64,000 nucleotides of DNA from Hydractinia symbiolongicarpus (taxonomy: Eukaryota; Cnidaria; Hydrozoa; Anthoathecata; Hydractiniidae): the NCBI RefSeq assembly GCF_029227915.1, contig NC_079887.1:18349650-18413649 (forward strand), given 5' to 3'. The stretch's first letter is position 1; every line of letters starts with the position of its first letter. Shown piece after piece: positions 12,016-25,503 of this stretch. The notes under the pieces are model-generated. The model did no database searches. It saw only the letters and a list, made by a program, of their open reading frames with translations, and was not told the DNA's origin. Both the position numbers and the translations under genes were made by a program.

Positions 12016-12062
12016 ACTAGTCGTTAGCTCGTGAGACAATCTACGAGAATTTGCCCGTCGTT
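12016..12062 (-). mobile_element. Helitron-like 3' terminus (reversed)
   Basis: ACTAGTCGTTAGCTCGTG followed by a hairpin-forming segment (CTCGT...ACGAG). Read on the minus strand this is a hairpin, a short spacer and CTAGT, as in the longer copies at 19.4 and 63.5 kb. The 5' end is not found. Confidence 0.4.
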
Positions 12063-13928
12063 TTCATTTACCGACCGTTTTTTCATGCATCTGTTATGAA
12101 GCTACTTTGCACAAGTCATGTTCCCTGAAATGATCCACTTTAGGCATCAAAGTATTATGCACTACACGCTATCCTTTTTCTAGTCAAATTTGACAAAGTT
12201 AAATAACAAATTCATTTGATCAGCTATGCCCTTTTTATATGCAATACATATTTACTTGAGAAAAAGGCTCCTCTTGTAAATAGATTTTAAAACAGTTAAG
12301 AACATAATACAACAATTTCAGCAGAAAAAATAAAACCATCCAGCTTCGGCCTTCAGAATTTAAATTTAACAATCGTATTTTTATTATAAGTCGCTTTGCT
12401 AATTCAAACTAAAACGCGGGGAAAATGGTCAATAAACTAAAAATCAACTTAAATTTTAAAAAGTATTCTTCTTCTCTTCTCCATCAGTTTTTGTTATTTC
12501 TTTCAAAAGGCGCGAATAATAATAATAATTAAAATTATCGAATTAGGATAAACGCCATAGCATCAATAGTTGATCTCAAACACTTCTACCATAAGCTTTT
12601 ATTTCCAGCACTTTTTGAACAAAAGAAATCCAAAAAAAATATGAAACAAAAGTCAATTGAAACAATGTTATTAACAGAAAGAATATATTTTGCAGTCTGA
12701 AAACGTCCTGAAAATACCAGGCACCATTCTCACCTCCTTATGAAACGCTCTTAATGAAAAAAAAACTCTGCACAGAAGTGCAGAGGGTTGGTTAAAAATA
12801 ACATGTAAGTTTATTGCATCATCAAGAAAAAAGACTTTTTTTGTTATTTTTAGGATAAAACTTTGTTAGGATGCATATCTAACTGGAATAAGAAACTCGA
12901 TTGTGTTGTGTGTTGAAATTATGGTGATTTAATAACTATAAATGTAAATATCAAGGTCTCCAAAATTTAATCTTAACACGCTCAGGTTATGGATTTTCTT
13001 ATAATTTTCTTAAGATTTAGAGGTTCTTGAGGCTAAGTAGTTTTTTTTATATTGAAATAAAAATAAGCGTCGCTTGTGCAGTATTAATAAACTCATTTAA
13101 TATGGCGAAATTGAACACCTTGGTCTAAGCATATTTTATAAGAGATATTTAAGATATTCCTCGCTTGGGAAGTTTGTAAGGTTCATTGTTGATATGTTTA
13201 TTGCGCTGGTTAATGTAATCAGGTGTATTCATTGTTGATGTTCAACATGTTAAAAAAAACCAATTTTTGGCGGGAAACTAGTTAGTTTCTCATAAAAAAC
13301 ACTGTGTATCACATTTTTTGAACAGTAATTTGAAAGTCATGTTAAGAATTGTTTCAGGCCTACAATATCGATTTTTTAAGAATCACGGAGCTCAAACAGA
13401 GAAGTAGCGATATGCACAATGAATCGTATGGCGTTTTATTTACAATTATCACTCGCTTTTTCTGGATGCACGCAATTAGAAAAATATGTATGAAACACAT
13501 TTTCCTAATTCGATAGAGAGCGTCCAATAAAGAATTTACAATGCATATTTTCACCTTTTCTAATTCCGCTTTATAAAACAGGAAGGGTTGTTAGACAAGT
13601 TATGGTGTGTCTACAGAAATGTTTCGCAGAAGTCGTGACATCAAAAGAAAAAAAGAGGCAAATATTTATAGAATCTCACACTAGCTCGATAGGTGGTCAT
13701 TCGCGTGAAATAAAAACCGTCGACAAAATAAGAAAAAAAGTATTACTGGTCTGGGATGTGCGGTAATATAAAATCTTGGGTAAGTTTTATATTTACAAAA
13801 AAGCGTGGGATGTTGTGATCAAAATTATAAAATCACCTTTTTTGTAAAAGTGAATTAACCTTGCAAAGGTTATACTTTCCCTAGTTTTCAGTACTTTTGA
13901 CTGAGTAATATATCCTTTTCTTTCGTAG
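12063..13928. other. AT-rich spacer, no gene
   Basis: Nothing recognised beyond AT-rich low-complexity sequence. Confidence 0.35.
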
Positions 13929-16900
13929 GTTAAACGATGTGCCACTTGCCAACAACATGGGTCATTGCCATCATTAAGAAAGGAAATGACGCATGCTAAG
14001 GTTCGATTTTTTCTTTTAGTCTTTTCTACAAAAAGAAATTGATGTTGCTTTGTGTATTAATGTTATTATTTAGACGAGCCAGGTGTGGAAATTGATGGGT
14101 ATAGACTTTGTTAGGTAATTGCAAGAAACCAAACGAGGAAACAAGTACATATTTGCACAGATTTTTTGTCAAAATGGCCTCTTGCATACGCATTGCCAAA
14201 TAAGAATGCTGAAACAGTGACCATTAGCATGCTAAGAGTTTTAACCACATTTGGTATACTAAAAGCCATACTCTCAGATAATGGGAGTGAATTTAACAAC
14301 AAGGTAAGAATCTGAAAATATAAAAGTTAGTATTGTTTACAAAATTTGTTCCGTTGTTTCCATGATCCTCATATTTAATCCTTATTTAGTTAAACGACGA
14401 AATTTATGTACGAATTCAAAGGAGGAAAACAGCGGTTTATCATCCACAGTGAAACGGACAGGATGAAAACACAAACTTTAAAAAGGTAGATTCTTTGTTT
14501 TCTATTTGTTACCCCTTGCATTTGAGTGCCGTAACAAATTTCGCATGCTTATCTATTTTTTATTATTATTTTTTATTATATAATATAGTATACAAATTAT
14601 GCTTTAGCCAAAAACAAAAACAAAAAGTAAAAATAAAATATTCAACGGTATGTTGCGTTCTCGTTCGCACGTCAATTCTACCAACTGATTGGGATATAAG
14701 GATATGTTTGATGGATCAGTTGGCATGGCATTCCTTTTCAAAGTTCTCGATCCTCCTATACACAAGATTGCTGATTTCAATAGCGTGAATGATATTTTCG
14801 TTTGTAACTAGCTCATCACAACACCTTCTTCCGTTCCTTGTCTACGCGCTAACTTCAACGAAAGTTCTTTAATGAATCGTTCTGTCTCACGACTACAACC
14901 ACCATGACTCGAAAACACCAAAGGAGTAAATGAGCCGTCTCTATTTCAATCACTCGTTGGTTGTATTTTTGTTTCTTCTCTTTTTCATTGTTGCAAATTA
15001 CCTTCTAAAGATTCTGATTTACATGGCTTGAAGCGAACGGGTTGAAAAACCTTACATCAAAGAATTTTCTTTGACCACGTTTCCAAAAACTTCTAGCTGC
15101 AATATCTAGTCTGGCTTCATCCCCCTGAATAGCATTTGGTGGAAGAGCTTCTCCATTTTCTATTTAGAAAATTGAAAAAACTGGTCAGTGTAACAGGGGC
15201 AGACTGGGCTTATTATCTTGACGTCTGTCTCTTCTCTATGAGAACGAAACGGCAAAACTCTACGAAGGTTTCGCCGTTCGAAGTTATGTTTGGTGGACGA
15301 CCACCAAAATTTAAGGAGGATTTCAATGAGGTACGAATATCTTTCCCTGTGCACTGCCTTTATAAGCGCGATAGGCTCAAATATAAAGAGGAGATTGGTG
15401 TGAAGTTAACGAAAGAAGTATTGTAGCTATTTTGAGAAACATATACCCTCTACCTATATATACCTTCGGTCTTCGCGAGCTAAATTTAATTGTGTGTTAC
15501 TTTCAAAATATACTAGAGTATAGTTTTGGATGGCTTACCTTCTTCTGAAGCTGTCGAAGCTGCAATGAATTTAGCTGTTGCTAATATCAAGAAAGCTACT
15601 AAACTTGTAAGAAGAGTAAGTATATCGTATTTATAGCATGTTAATAATAAAATTCGTTTAGTGTGTACGTTTTTTTTTTACTTTACTTTTGTAGGTCATG
15701 TTAATTTTAACGTTACCATAGTGCTTAAGGGTAGATTATAGCATACATTTGTTTCTTTGAACGCTAAAAACGTCGAACTTTTGTAATTTGTAAAAACTAG
15801 GTAGAAACAATGGCAGATGATCTTGCTGCTTATTCGAACCGCGAATAATTTAATCATTTCGCTAAGAGTCACTTCAAAATTTTGAAATTTTTAAAAAAGA
15901 AGAAAAGAATCGTGTTGGACGATGTTGGATGTAGTTTGATCGCCGTCAAACATTTCATCCAACATTTTCGGCAAGATCAAAGGAATTCTCTATCTGAGTT
16001 GCGTGAATTTTCATGTTGGATTGGTTTGATGGTACTTTTCATCCAACATATAAAAATCCCGCGAATTTCGAACGTTGATGATATCAGATGGAATATTTCA
16101 TTAAGGAGGAAATCGAAACCCCCCACATCCATCCGAAACACTTCCCTAAATCTGATATTCCCTAAATCTGATATTACTAAAATATCTATTTTGTTCCCTC
16201 CTCTTTGTACACTCTCTTGTTTTTCCGCGGGTTGGTTTTTCATCGTCTGAATCGACGAGTTCATTCAGCAACATAAGCAGCACTGAAGAATTCCTTCCGT
16301 CCGTCATTTTGTTTTCCAGGAATGAATGAACTCTTTATCGTCCGAATGTTTTTAAAAGCAGTCCCACAAACCTAAAACTTTGCTTCATCCAACATGCATT
16401 TTTTTATCCAACATTTCATCCAACGTGGGAAAAAAATGTTGGATGAAATGTTGGACTGGTTTGCCCCCGCCTTAATCGAACGATTTTTTAATCCTCAAAC
16501 CCAAATCCGTATTTTTTCACTGATAAGCCCACCTGCATATTAACCCACCCGTGTATAAGCCTATGTATTTTTTAATAATAAAGGGAATAAAGGAAAAACT
16601 ATTATGGCCTTCACACATTTTCATACGTTTTTTATCCTACAATATGTGTAGACACACCCGTTTTAAGCCCATTTATGAGACTTGCCATGAGATAAGCACA
16701 TAAATTATCTGCAAAAAGAATGTGTGTCCGTTAAGTAGAAATACAACTTTTTTATTATCAAAGACACAATGCGTTAATAAAAAGGCGCTTGCAAGGTAGA
16801 CATTCGAAAGCTTCTCCCATCGCCAAGGTTTATCCTGTAACTTTAACTTAACTCGACTTCCGTTTATTTTATTTCTTTAAATTAGTTAACATCCACTGGT

Positions 16901-18546
16901 TCATGCAAAGAGTTCGTTTTTTTGCTAAATATTTAATAAATATTACTAATTATTCCATATTTAGAACATAGAAGTTGCTCAAGAAAAGCAAAATAAACGT
17001 TTATGATAAGCGTATTAGAGCAACGGCTGTCAAAAGGGATTTTAAAGAAGATGCAATGGATATTTTGGCAGATCAAACAAAAAGAAAAGGCCTCAAACCC
17101 AGATTTAAAGGTCCGTTTATTGTTGAGTCAGTCACACCACATGGAAACATCAAACTAAAAAAATGAAAAACACAGCCATTACCCAAAGCATTTGAAAAAA
17201 ATTGCTGAAGGTAGGCTTGTAACGCAACGCATATTTTAAATAAAATTAACAGATAGGAGGAAGAAAAGGAGAGAGAAAAGCAGAAAGAGGAAAGGGGAAA
17301 CTTGTGGTTGTCTTTTGTAAGGTCACTTCACATTACGAATAACACATTTCTTGTCAAAACGAGACTCTTACACATAATAACAGTACTCACTTATTGGGAC
17401 TGGACTATAAGCAACTATAAAATGTTAGTAGTTATGTTATCATTGTATTCTTTTCAATCTTAGCTCCTGAACCAACCATCATACCCACCGAAGAGATACG
17501 ACTTGATGATATTGATAACGGTACTATTAAATCAGTAGTTCATCGTCTATAGCAAATAAAACACTTTAGGAAATCACTGTATAGTAGTTATGTTATCATT
17601 GCATTCTTTTTAATCTTAACCTATCAATTAACTCATTTTAATCATAAAATTGCTTCTAGCAAGTCTGTGCACAAGAGGGACATAGTGGCCCCCACTACCA
17701 TATTATATAAGGAAAAATCACTAGTTGACATTCAGCTACAAATAGGACAAGTTTGGATGCCAGAATTAAGTGCTATATAAAGCAAGGTATATCTTTCGTT
17801 CTCGTTGCAACACATGAGAAGGTCATTATTACATACTCCTAACGAAAGAACTCAGCCTTATAATACTCACACAGTTCATGTAACAAATCCTAATCATTAA
17901 AACCTCTGCTGTAAACACTTATTAAAGACTTTGCGTCAAGCCGGGAAATAAATCTGTTGGCTCGTTTAGTTCAGTTGTTCTTATAAAGACTTGCATCGTA
18001 TCAACCTTAAAAACTTTGATTTTACTTTTGATTTTAAGATATTTTTCCCCGTTACAGATAGGGAAACTATTAGCTATTGAACACAGATCAATACAACAAA
18101 ACATATTTTTTGAATTATATTTAGAATGAAGAAGTCGCATGCAGCCAAGGTATGTTTCTATGGAAGATAAGTGGAAAATATAATTAGCAAATATTTCTCA
18201 CGATCGCTTAGGTTCATTAACATCACATCTTGAGCAAAGAAGCAAATTTCTTCTGGATCAAATTTGTGCATATAAAGGATTGCTGTCTAACTTCATAATC
18301 TTATCTTTAGAAGAATGATACAGAAGTTGACGATGGATGGTTTATAATAAAACCAACAAATAGTTACATGCGTAAATGTGCAGGGTGTGGTGGCAACTTT
18401 GCAAACTCTGACATGTGCTTGATGACGACGAAGTTGCGCCTAATTAGAGGGAAAAAGCGCCGGATGAAAAAAAGAAAAAAAACAAATATGCATTTACATG
18501 TTGATAAAAAATGCTTGGGCAGAGGATTTAGTATAAAGAAGTACTA
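13929..18546 (+). pseudogene. intron-rich DDE integrase gene, Ginger/GIN-like, degraded
   Basis: Small exons with consistent AG/GT borders can be followed: 13929-14000 (zinc-finger end, KRCATCQQHG), 14074-14303 (GIDF and later LSDNGSEFNN, two catalytic Asp), 14390-14485 (HPQ-x-NGQ, third acidic region), 15168-15330 (DWAYYLDVCLFSMRT, SPFEVMFGGRPP), 15517-about 15615, 16965-about 17210 (YDKR; RKGLKPRFKGPFIVE; GNIKL), 17464-17520, 18125-18149 and 18311-18546 (final CAGCGG...HLHVDKKC zinc-binding-like end). Lesions: a stop and frame changes in exon 2, a stop in the HPQ box, frame changes near 16995 and 17155. An intron-rich integrase fits Ginger transposons or GIN-like domesticated genes better than a Gypsy element. 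It is unlikely to make full-length protein. Confidence 0.6.
15911..16460. mobile_element. MITE with TTCATCCAACATT-type inverted repeats
   Basis: The motif CATTTCATCCAACATT and its complement occur near both ends (15915-15966 and 16385-16455). The right end also forms a perfect 18-bp-arm hairpin (16407-16424 with 16438-16455). It lies in an intron of the integrase gene. Open frames inside it resemble nothing. Exact ends and target duplication are unclear. Confidence 0.5.
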
Positions 18547-19300
18547 AATCCAATGAAAGTAAGCATTTCTCAAGCCCAGTTTAAAACTTTCAAACAAAAA
18601 GGCGTAGATTTAAAAAAAAAAAAAAATTGTAAAATCATTAACTCTTTTTATATATTCTGTGACTATATTATCACTATAAATCTGTTTAAAAATATGGCCT
18701 GTTTTGTCTAAAGAAACCATAATTTAAACGAAATACTACTATAAACTAATATAGGAAGTGAATTTCAAGTGTTTATGCCTGAAATATAATGTACCTCCTC
18801 TTTTTCAGGAAGCATAAGTAAAATTCAAAGTAGCATATTTGGTATTTTTATTGCATAATTATTAATATTTATGTTTAACATTTATGCAACATACAATATT
18901 TAACTTGTTTTGTTTTATGGGAAAGAGTTGAGTGTGCTGAAGTTTATGTAATTTTACGGTATAATCTATTATTTAATACTTAATATTGGAAACTTTTGAT
19001 TTTGAAAAGTCTTGTCCATTCTGCTTATCAAATACAATTAAATCTTACTGTTCTCCTTGTTTTATTAATGCAACAAAACTCTGAAAAAATGAAGTTGTGT
19101 GATCAACGCAAACTTAAAAAATAATTTTTTGAGGAAAAAGTCAAACTTTTATTGTTACTTAAAGATTAAGCCTTTAAGCCTTTACAAATCAAAAATTACT
19201 AAAGTTCTAAGATAAACATCTCCAAAGTTAAATTTTCTCTTACAAAAAAGTTTTATTCACGCTATTAAAAAAGTAACAAATAATTAGAATCCTACAATTG
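18547..19300. other. AT-rich spacer, no gene
   Basis: Nothing recognised. Confidence 0.35.
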
Positions 19301-19438
19301 TATATATTATAACACCCGTATACGCCTGTCTGTCTGTCACGCAAAATGGTAACTTCCCTGCGTAACTAGCGAGACGCACGCAATGCGGTATAAAAAGGAC
19401 GGGGGAACCCGTGGATATCTCCACGGGCTAACGACTAG
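19301..19438 (+). mobile_element. Helitron-like non-autonomous element (copy 2)
   Basis: Most complete forward copy. It starts TATATATTATAACACCCG, has (CTGT)n and CACGCAAAATGGTA, and near its end an 8-bp hairpin (CCCGTGGA / TCCACGGG) followed by CTAACGACTAG and T. A hairpin about 10 bases before a CTRR end is the classic Helitron 3' structure. No Rep/helicase is encoded. Confidence 0.6.
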
Positions 19439-19559
19439 TCTTATAAAGAAAGTAAAAATGAGCAGATTTTACCTTCTCCCAGATGATGTAAATATCAAAC
19501 GCAAAAATCAATCACACTATACAGACTTATATGACACACTCTCATAATTTATAACGACG

Positions 19560-21300
19560 AAAATGTGTCAACGCCGTTGCTGGTGCAACATAATTCAAGA
19601 CAGAATCCTGAATTAAATGACACTGATCCAATTTTTATAATCTTCATCATCTGCAGAAAATCCTACCGGCTGCCATATAATTCAGGTGTGTCTTATAAAT
19701 CGGGCATGTATGCATGAATTAAGTAGCGCTCATCCAATTTTTATGACTTCATCATATGACGAAAATCTTGGGGGGTGCCATATAATTCAGGTACGAAGGG
19801 CTGAATTATTTAGCACCCCCTCCCATATTAAGACATTAACTATTTCTTAACGCTTTTAAGGTGACTTATAAATCGAGTATCGATGCATGAATAATGGCGC
19901 TTATCCAAATTTTATGACTTCACCACTTGTCAAAAATTATGGGGGGTGCCATATAATTCAGGTACAAAACGCTGAATTATTTGGCACCCCCTCCCATATT
20001 GACACATTAACTGTCTCTTAACACTTTAAGAGCGAGTTATAAATCGGGTATCAATGCATGAATAATGGCGCTTATCCAATTTTTATGACTTCATCATTTG
20101 CCGAAAAATCTTGGTGGGGTGCCAAATAATTCAGGTACGAAATGCTAAAGTATTTCGCACCCCATCCCATATTGAGACATTAACTATCTCTTAACTCTTT
20201 AAGAGTGCCTTATAAATCGGTCATGGATGCATGAACTAAGTGGCGTTCATCCAATTTTCATGAAATTCATCATTTGCCAAAAATTATGGGGGGTGCCATA
20301 TAATTCAGGTACGAAGGGCTGAATTATTTGGCACCCCCTTCTATATAGAGACTTCAAATGTCTCTTAGGGCTTTAAAAGTGACTTATAAATCGGTCATGG
20401 ATGCATGAATTAAGTGGCGTTCATCCAATTTTCATGAAATTCATCATTTGCCGAAAATCTTGTGGGGGGGGGGAGGGGGGAGTGCCATATAATTCAGGCG
20501 CGAAAGGCTGAATTATTTGGCACCCCCTTCCATATAGAGACTTCAAATGTCTCTTAGGGCTTTAAAAGTGACTTACAAATCGGGTGTGGATGCATGAATT
20601 AAGTGGCGTTAATCCAATTTTCATGAAATTCACCACTTGTCAAAAGTCTTGGGGGGTGCCATATAATTCAGGTACGAAAGGCTGAATTATTTGGCACCCC
20701 CTTCCATATAGAGACTTCAAATGTCTCTTAGCGATTTAAAAGTGACTTATAAATCGGGTGTGGATGCATGAATTAAGTGGCGTTCATCCAAATTTTACGA
20801 ACTTCATCATTTGCCAAAAGTCTTTGGGGGTGCCATATAATTCAGGTAGGAAAGGCTGAATTATTTGGCACCCCCTCCCATATTGAGACATTAACTGTTC
20901 TTAACTCTTTGAAAGTGCCTTATAAATCGGGCATGGATGCATGAATTAAGTGGCGTTAATCCAATTTTCATGAAATTCATCATTTGCCGAAAGTCTTGGG
21001 GGGGGGGGGGGTGCCATATAATTCAGGCGCGAAGGGCTGAATTATTTGGCACCCCCTTTCATATAGAGACCTCAAATGTCTCTTAGCGCTTTAAAAGTGA
21101 CTTATAAATCGGTCATGGATGCATGAATTAAGTGGCGCTCATCCAATTTTTATGACTTCATCATTTGCCGAAAATTTTGGGGGGTGCCATATAATTCAGG
21201 TGCGAAAGGCTGAATTATTTGGCACCCCCTCCCATACTGAGACATTAACTGTCTCTTAACTCTTTAAGAGCGACTTGAGTCGGGTATGAATGCATAAATT
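19560..21300. repeat. ~175-bp satellite with a hairpin in every unit
   Basis: About nine tandem units. Starts of the G-run plus TGCCATATAATTCAG segment fall near 19771, 19941, 20116, 20288, 20463, 20651, 20826, 20999 and 21179, a spacing of about 170-188 bp. Each unit has GGGGTGCCATATAATTCAG, a loop of about 10 bases, CTGAATTATTTGGCACCCC, then TAAC-TGTCTCTTA, a CTTATAAATCGGG segment, ATGCATGAATTAAGTGGCG and a TCATCATTTGCC segment. Units vary by substitutions and by G-run length (6 to about 13). There is no ORF. Confidence 0.85.
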
Positions 21301-21480
21301 ATGTCCCACCACTTCCCAAATTGCAAAGAGAAGCATCAGACAACGCTTTTAAGGGTGCTGCCTAGTAATCCAAGTAAGAATAAGAGAGAAATAACGGAAA
21401 AATAGCCGGTTCTTAAAGACATACTTTAAAACCCAAGGGGGTGCCGAATAAATCGGGGGTGCTGAATATTTCACTACAAT

Positions 21481-22816
21481 CCCCCTGCTGTTATTTCCCC
21501 AGTCATCTGTCCTGCTCGCGTGGTGCACCATCGTTCGTCTCCTTGCACCTGTACTTAATTCACCATACTCTTCCAGGGGTACACGCACATATCTACACTT
21601 TGTGGCTGCCCAGGGCAGCCCAGCACCCCCACCAGTTAAATTTAACACATTGACATAATTGAGTGAAGTTGCCAATTGCTTCCACCACTGGACTAAAACC
21701 TTGTTGGTCGTACTAAGCCAAACTACGCCAATTCAAGGAAACCGTGTAGCTAAAGCAATTGGACATTTCTTTACGCTCGACGACGTTATGTAGCCTCGAT
21801 GAACCAGTTCGATTGTAGATAGTCCGTTATCGTTCCAACATAGTGTGGCGATGATGCAGGTGTGTCACATAAAGAGCAAAATAAAATAAAATTAACCAAA
21901 TATATGGGTGGGTGGGTGGGAAAATTATTTCAGTTAAGCAAGTTATTGCTACTACTGGTGAGAAGCTAAATCGGAGTAACTCCCTCCTATTTATAGGGCC
22001 CCTGGATTGTTGATTGGCTAACTTAGAACCTCCTAATATGACGTACTATACCCAAACCTTTAGTCCCCAACTCTAAAGTATCAACAACAAAAAAGTTGCT
22101 TCAAGTTATGACACATAGCTTTGATTTGCTTAATTGGGATAAAGATGCCTTGGGTGAGCAAGACAACCTTGTCTACCCTTAATGATGCATCTGCATAGCA
22201 ACTATCAAGTATTGGGAACTGCAATTAACATGAGCTAAACTGTGTTTAGCTCCATTTAATTGCTGTAGTTCCCAATAAAAACACAAACTTGGAGTAGAAA
22301 ATTTATTTCAATTTTGTAAGAATAAACTGAGGATAATTTGGCGGAATCGGGTGAGGATGCTAGGCTGAAGAGAAGATATTGTCTCAAGCTCACGTGCGTG
22401 TTCCCAATAAATTCGCTCTTCTCCACTACATCCGGAGCTCTTCTCCTAGTAGTGTTCGCTCTTCTCCACTACATCCGGAGCTCTTCTCCTAGTAGTGTTT
22501 TCTGGCTTAACTAATCTCTCAATCACATCCGGAGCTTCCCTCCTGTGATTCCATTTCCTCTATCATACCTCACAAGAACCTACTCTTTATGAGCTCTAGC
22601 TTCTTTTGCATTTCACACCTGTTATTAACCTCTTGGTACACCACCTCTGACTGTCAGCGCCGCATCCCCCCTGCTGTTATTTCCCCAGTCATCTGTCCTG
22701 CTCGCGTGGTGCACCGTCGTTCGTCTCCTCGCACCTGTACTTAATTCACCATACTCTTCCAGGGGTACACGCACATCTCTACACTTTGTGGCTGCCCAGG
22801 GCAGCCCAGCACCCCC
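21481..22816. mobile_element. compound repeat bounded by 150-bp direct repeats
   Basis: A 150-bp segment (CTGCTGTTATTTCCCCAGTC ... GGCAGCCCAGCACCCCC) occurs at 21481-21630 and again at 22667-22816. Between them lie unique sequence, module C (21921-22258, also at 47287-47635) and module D (22258-22666, also at 1597-2011). The C-D boundary is palindromic (TATTGGGAACT...AGTTCCCAATA). The layout resembles a terminal-repeat element without coding capacity, but a nest of smaller elements explains it equally well. Confidence 0.5.
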
Positions 22817-24365
22817 AAATTCCCCAAATGAAAATTCATTATCTATGAGGCAATATTTTTGACGAGAACTACGACGAGATAATTCAACATGCCATAACAG
22901 GCTTAACAAATAGACATGAAAAAGAAACTACATGCAAGTGCCTATAAATTAGCCTTTTACAATTCGGGTAATAAAACCCCATTTGATAAAACAAACAATG
23001 GGCCAGCCTTAGCCCCCCGAAATAACGGGTAATTTCTTAAAGCTTTTACTGAGCAAAATTTGTGTTCAATCATAGCACAACGAATTGTGACACCTTTCCT
23101 AAATGGAGCTGTTTTGGATGCTTTGATGTTAAATGTAAATGGCAGTTCTGAAAATAGAAGCCTAACCTTATTTATTAATCACTCTAAGGCAAATGTATAA
23201 TGGCTAATATGGAAGATTTCTTCATAAAAAACATCGGAAACTTTTTTCATGTGGATTACCTTTACATTAACAAAATTAAAAATTTGAAGATAAACTTCTG
23301 GTATTTTGTCATTCAATAGTTTTCAAATTTCTCCCTGGAAATTTTTAAGGTTTAAAACCCAATTCCCACAGTAACTTTTTCATCCTAAAAGTTTAAAATC
23401 GAAAATAGGCGATAGAAATGTTGTTTTTTTTTTAGATCGCATTTTAAAAGTTTATAAACGAAAAGCGGCATTTAATAGTTGTGAACAATGCTTCTCGAAT
23501 GTTTCTTAGATTAAACGCGCTGGAATTTTTTAAGTAATTAAATCAACAATACATTCTCGCGCAATGTATTATAAAACTTCGCGAAAGACTTTTATTATTT
23601 AATTACTTCACGCTAAAGGGAATAGCAATACATTTACACAATGCATCTCGCTATTAAAAAAAAATATAATTGCTCCGATATTTCTTCGCGAGCGCATTGT
23701 TTTTTAACACGCAAATATAAACTCGCAAAACGCTCAAGGGATTTAATTATAACAAAAGGCAAACGACTGCCGTCCTCCACGCAAAGGTGTGATATTAGCG
23801 TGTACGCGGTAGATTACACTCAAACTGTACTGTACTGAATCACTCTACAATGACACGTGTTTAAATGCCTAATATAAAGGGAATACATAAAATCGAAATC
23901 CTAACCATATTTATACGCCCAAACATTCTAAGTTAAGGGCACTGACAATAAAAGCATTTCCAGATTTCCAAATGGCACAAAAGATATAGCCTGATCGAAC
24001 AATTTTGGGTATCATTCAAAATACGGCTATGTAAAATGTTTATAAAATTGATCCTAAAGACTGGACACATATTGCAAGAAAAAAAAAATTAAAAAATCCA
24101 ACTTAAAGTGAGGTAGGATTGCCTAAGTAGAAATTGCCAATGAGAAGATCATGTCGATCTAAACTAGTAATCGGTTGGAAGCAACGCATAATTTTATTAT
24201 TGGCGTTTAAAAAGGTTCCTTGCGCCCAGGAGTCGAGTTAAAATTTTTATCTAAACTACTCAGGAGTGTTTCACGAGGCTCAACTCTCTGGTTTCACGGT
24301 AGTTTAACTACATTGCCGCTTTTTTCCGATTGTTGCGCGATTCCTTGTCTTCTGCCGTAAAATAG
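22817..24365. other. spacer, no gene recognised
   Basis: A short open frame at 23641-23838 has no recognisable similarity. Nothing else seen. Confidence 0.35.
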
Positions 24366-24510
24366 TCGACTTCGGCGGCAGCCGAAGTGTGGACTTTTGA
24401 CCCTCTCAAACAAACAAATAATTTTGACGCCAAGAAGAATCGCGCCGAAGTGTGGACTTCTGGACTCTTGTAAAACAAAGAATATGTGACGTCAAGAAGA
24501 ATCCCGCCGA
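24366..24510. repeat. short imperfect direct repeats (CGCCGAAGTGTGGACTT)
   Basis: The motif CCGAAGTGTGGACTTNTG occurs at about 24383 and 24450, each followed by a GACGYCAAGAAGAATC segment. The start also forms a small hairpin (ACTTCGGC / GCCGAAGT). Probably a relic element. Confidence 0.5.
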
Positions 24511-25503
24511 AGTCGTCGAAATTTACAGTAAAGAAAGATTGAAATTAATTTACTCTACCTATTGTTATTGCCTCCCGGTAGCCGGTCGGTTGGATAGGGT
24601 AGGATTTAACATGTCTAAAGGCTAAGAAAGTTTTGTATTGACTTGCAGCAAGTGAATGGAAGGCTTGAATATATGATTGCGGAATGAAATTGAGCAATGT
24701 TGCTAAAAAGAAACATGACTGGAAAACATTTATTCTCTGTGTCGCCTGGAATTGCAGAAGAAAGCAGTTTGGCAAAATCAACAGACTTTTTTTTTTGAGT
24801 TAACAAAATTATAGCATTAACTTTATAATGACAACGTTTTCAGGTACATCTGTTTATTTTTTATTCCATTGATTCTTGAACTTTCTATTGCTGTGCTAGC
24901 AAGTTTGAGCATAAAACTGTTTATAGTTTCACTTTCAACAACTCTAAAAAGGCCTGTCTTAAACTCAAAGTTCCTGTGTTGTCTTGGGGTAGCTACCTAC
25001 AAGTGATTTGATAGCAATACAATAAATCGAATAGCTGCATGACAACTTGTATGTTTGCTTTGTAGATTCAAAGCTTCTGGCAATAGACACTTTTTAAACG
25101 ACTTCTTAAAATGCCACAAGGCCACAGACGAGAACACTAGTCGTGACTAGTTTTGGGAGAATGACTTCGACAAGACTTGATGATGATTGGTTTAAAAGCT
25201 CTAATCTTATATCAAAATAATTCCTGGGAACTATTTTAATTATTAAAATATTAGGAAAAAAGCATGGTTTTAATTAATGGGTGAAATGACGAAAGTTTTT
25301 CACATTTCACTAAAGAAGTTATGCTGACAGGCATGGAAAATGTTTGTGGTTCTACCAACATAACGAAATGACTTAGCATATATACATATACAGCGCTATC
25401 CTGATTGACACAAAATGTGTAAATGTAGTTAATGATATCTGTTTTTAAATGATTTGTTTTGTTAAAAATTTCAAGTAGTTAGTGTTTATCGCGAGAGATG
25501 CAA
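24511..25503. other. AT-rich spacer, no gene
   Basis: The open frames near 24545-24806 have no family resemblance. Nothing else supported. Confidence 0.35.

Noticed and set aside
21441-21653. Open frames in both 150-bp direct repeats (PWAATKCR, RRRT-HHASRTDDWGNNSRG)
   Set aside because: The same reading appears in both copies only because the DNA is duplicated. I know of no protein family with it.
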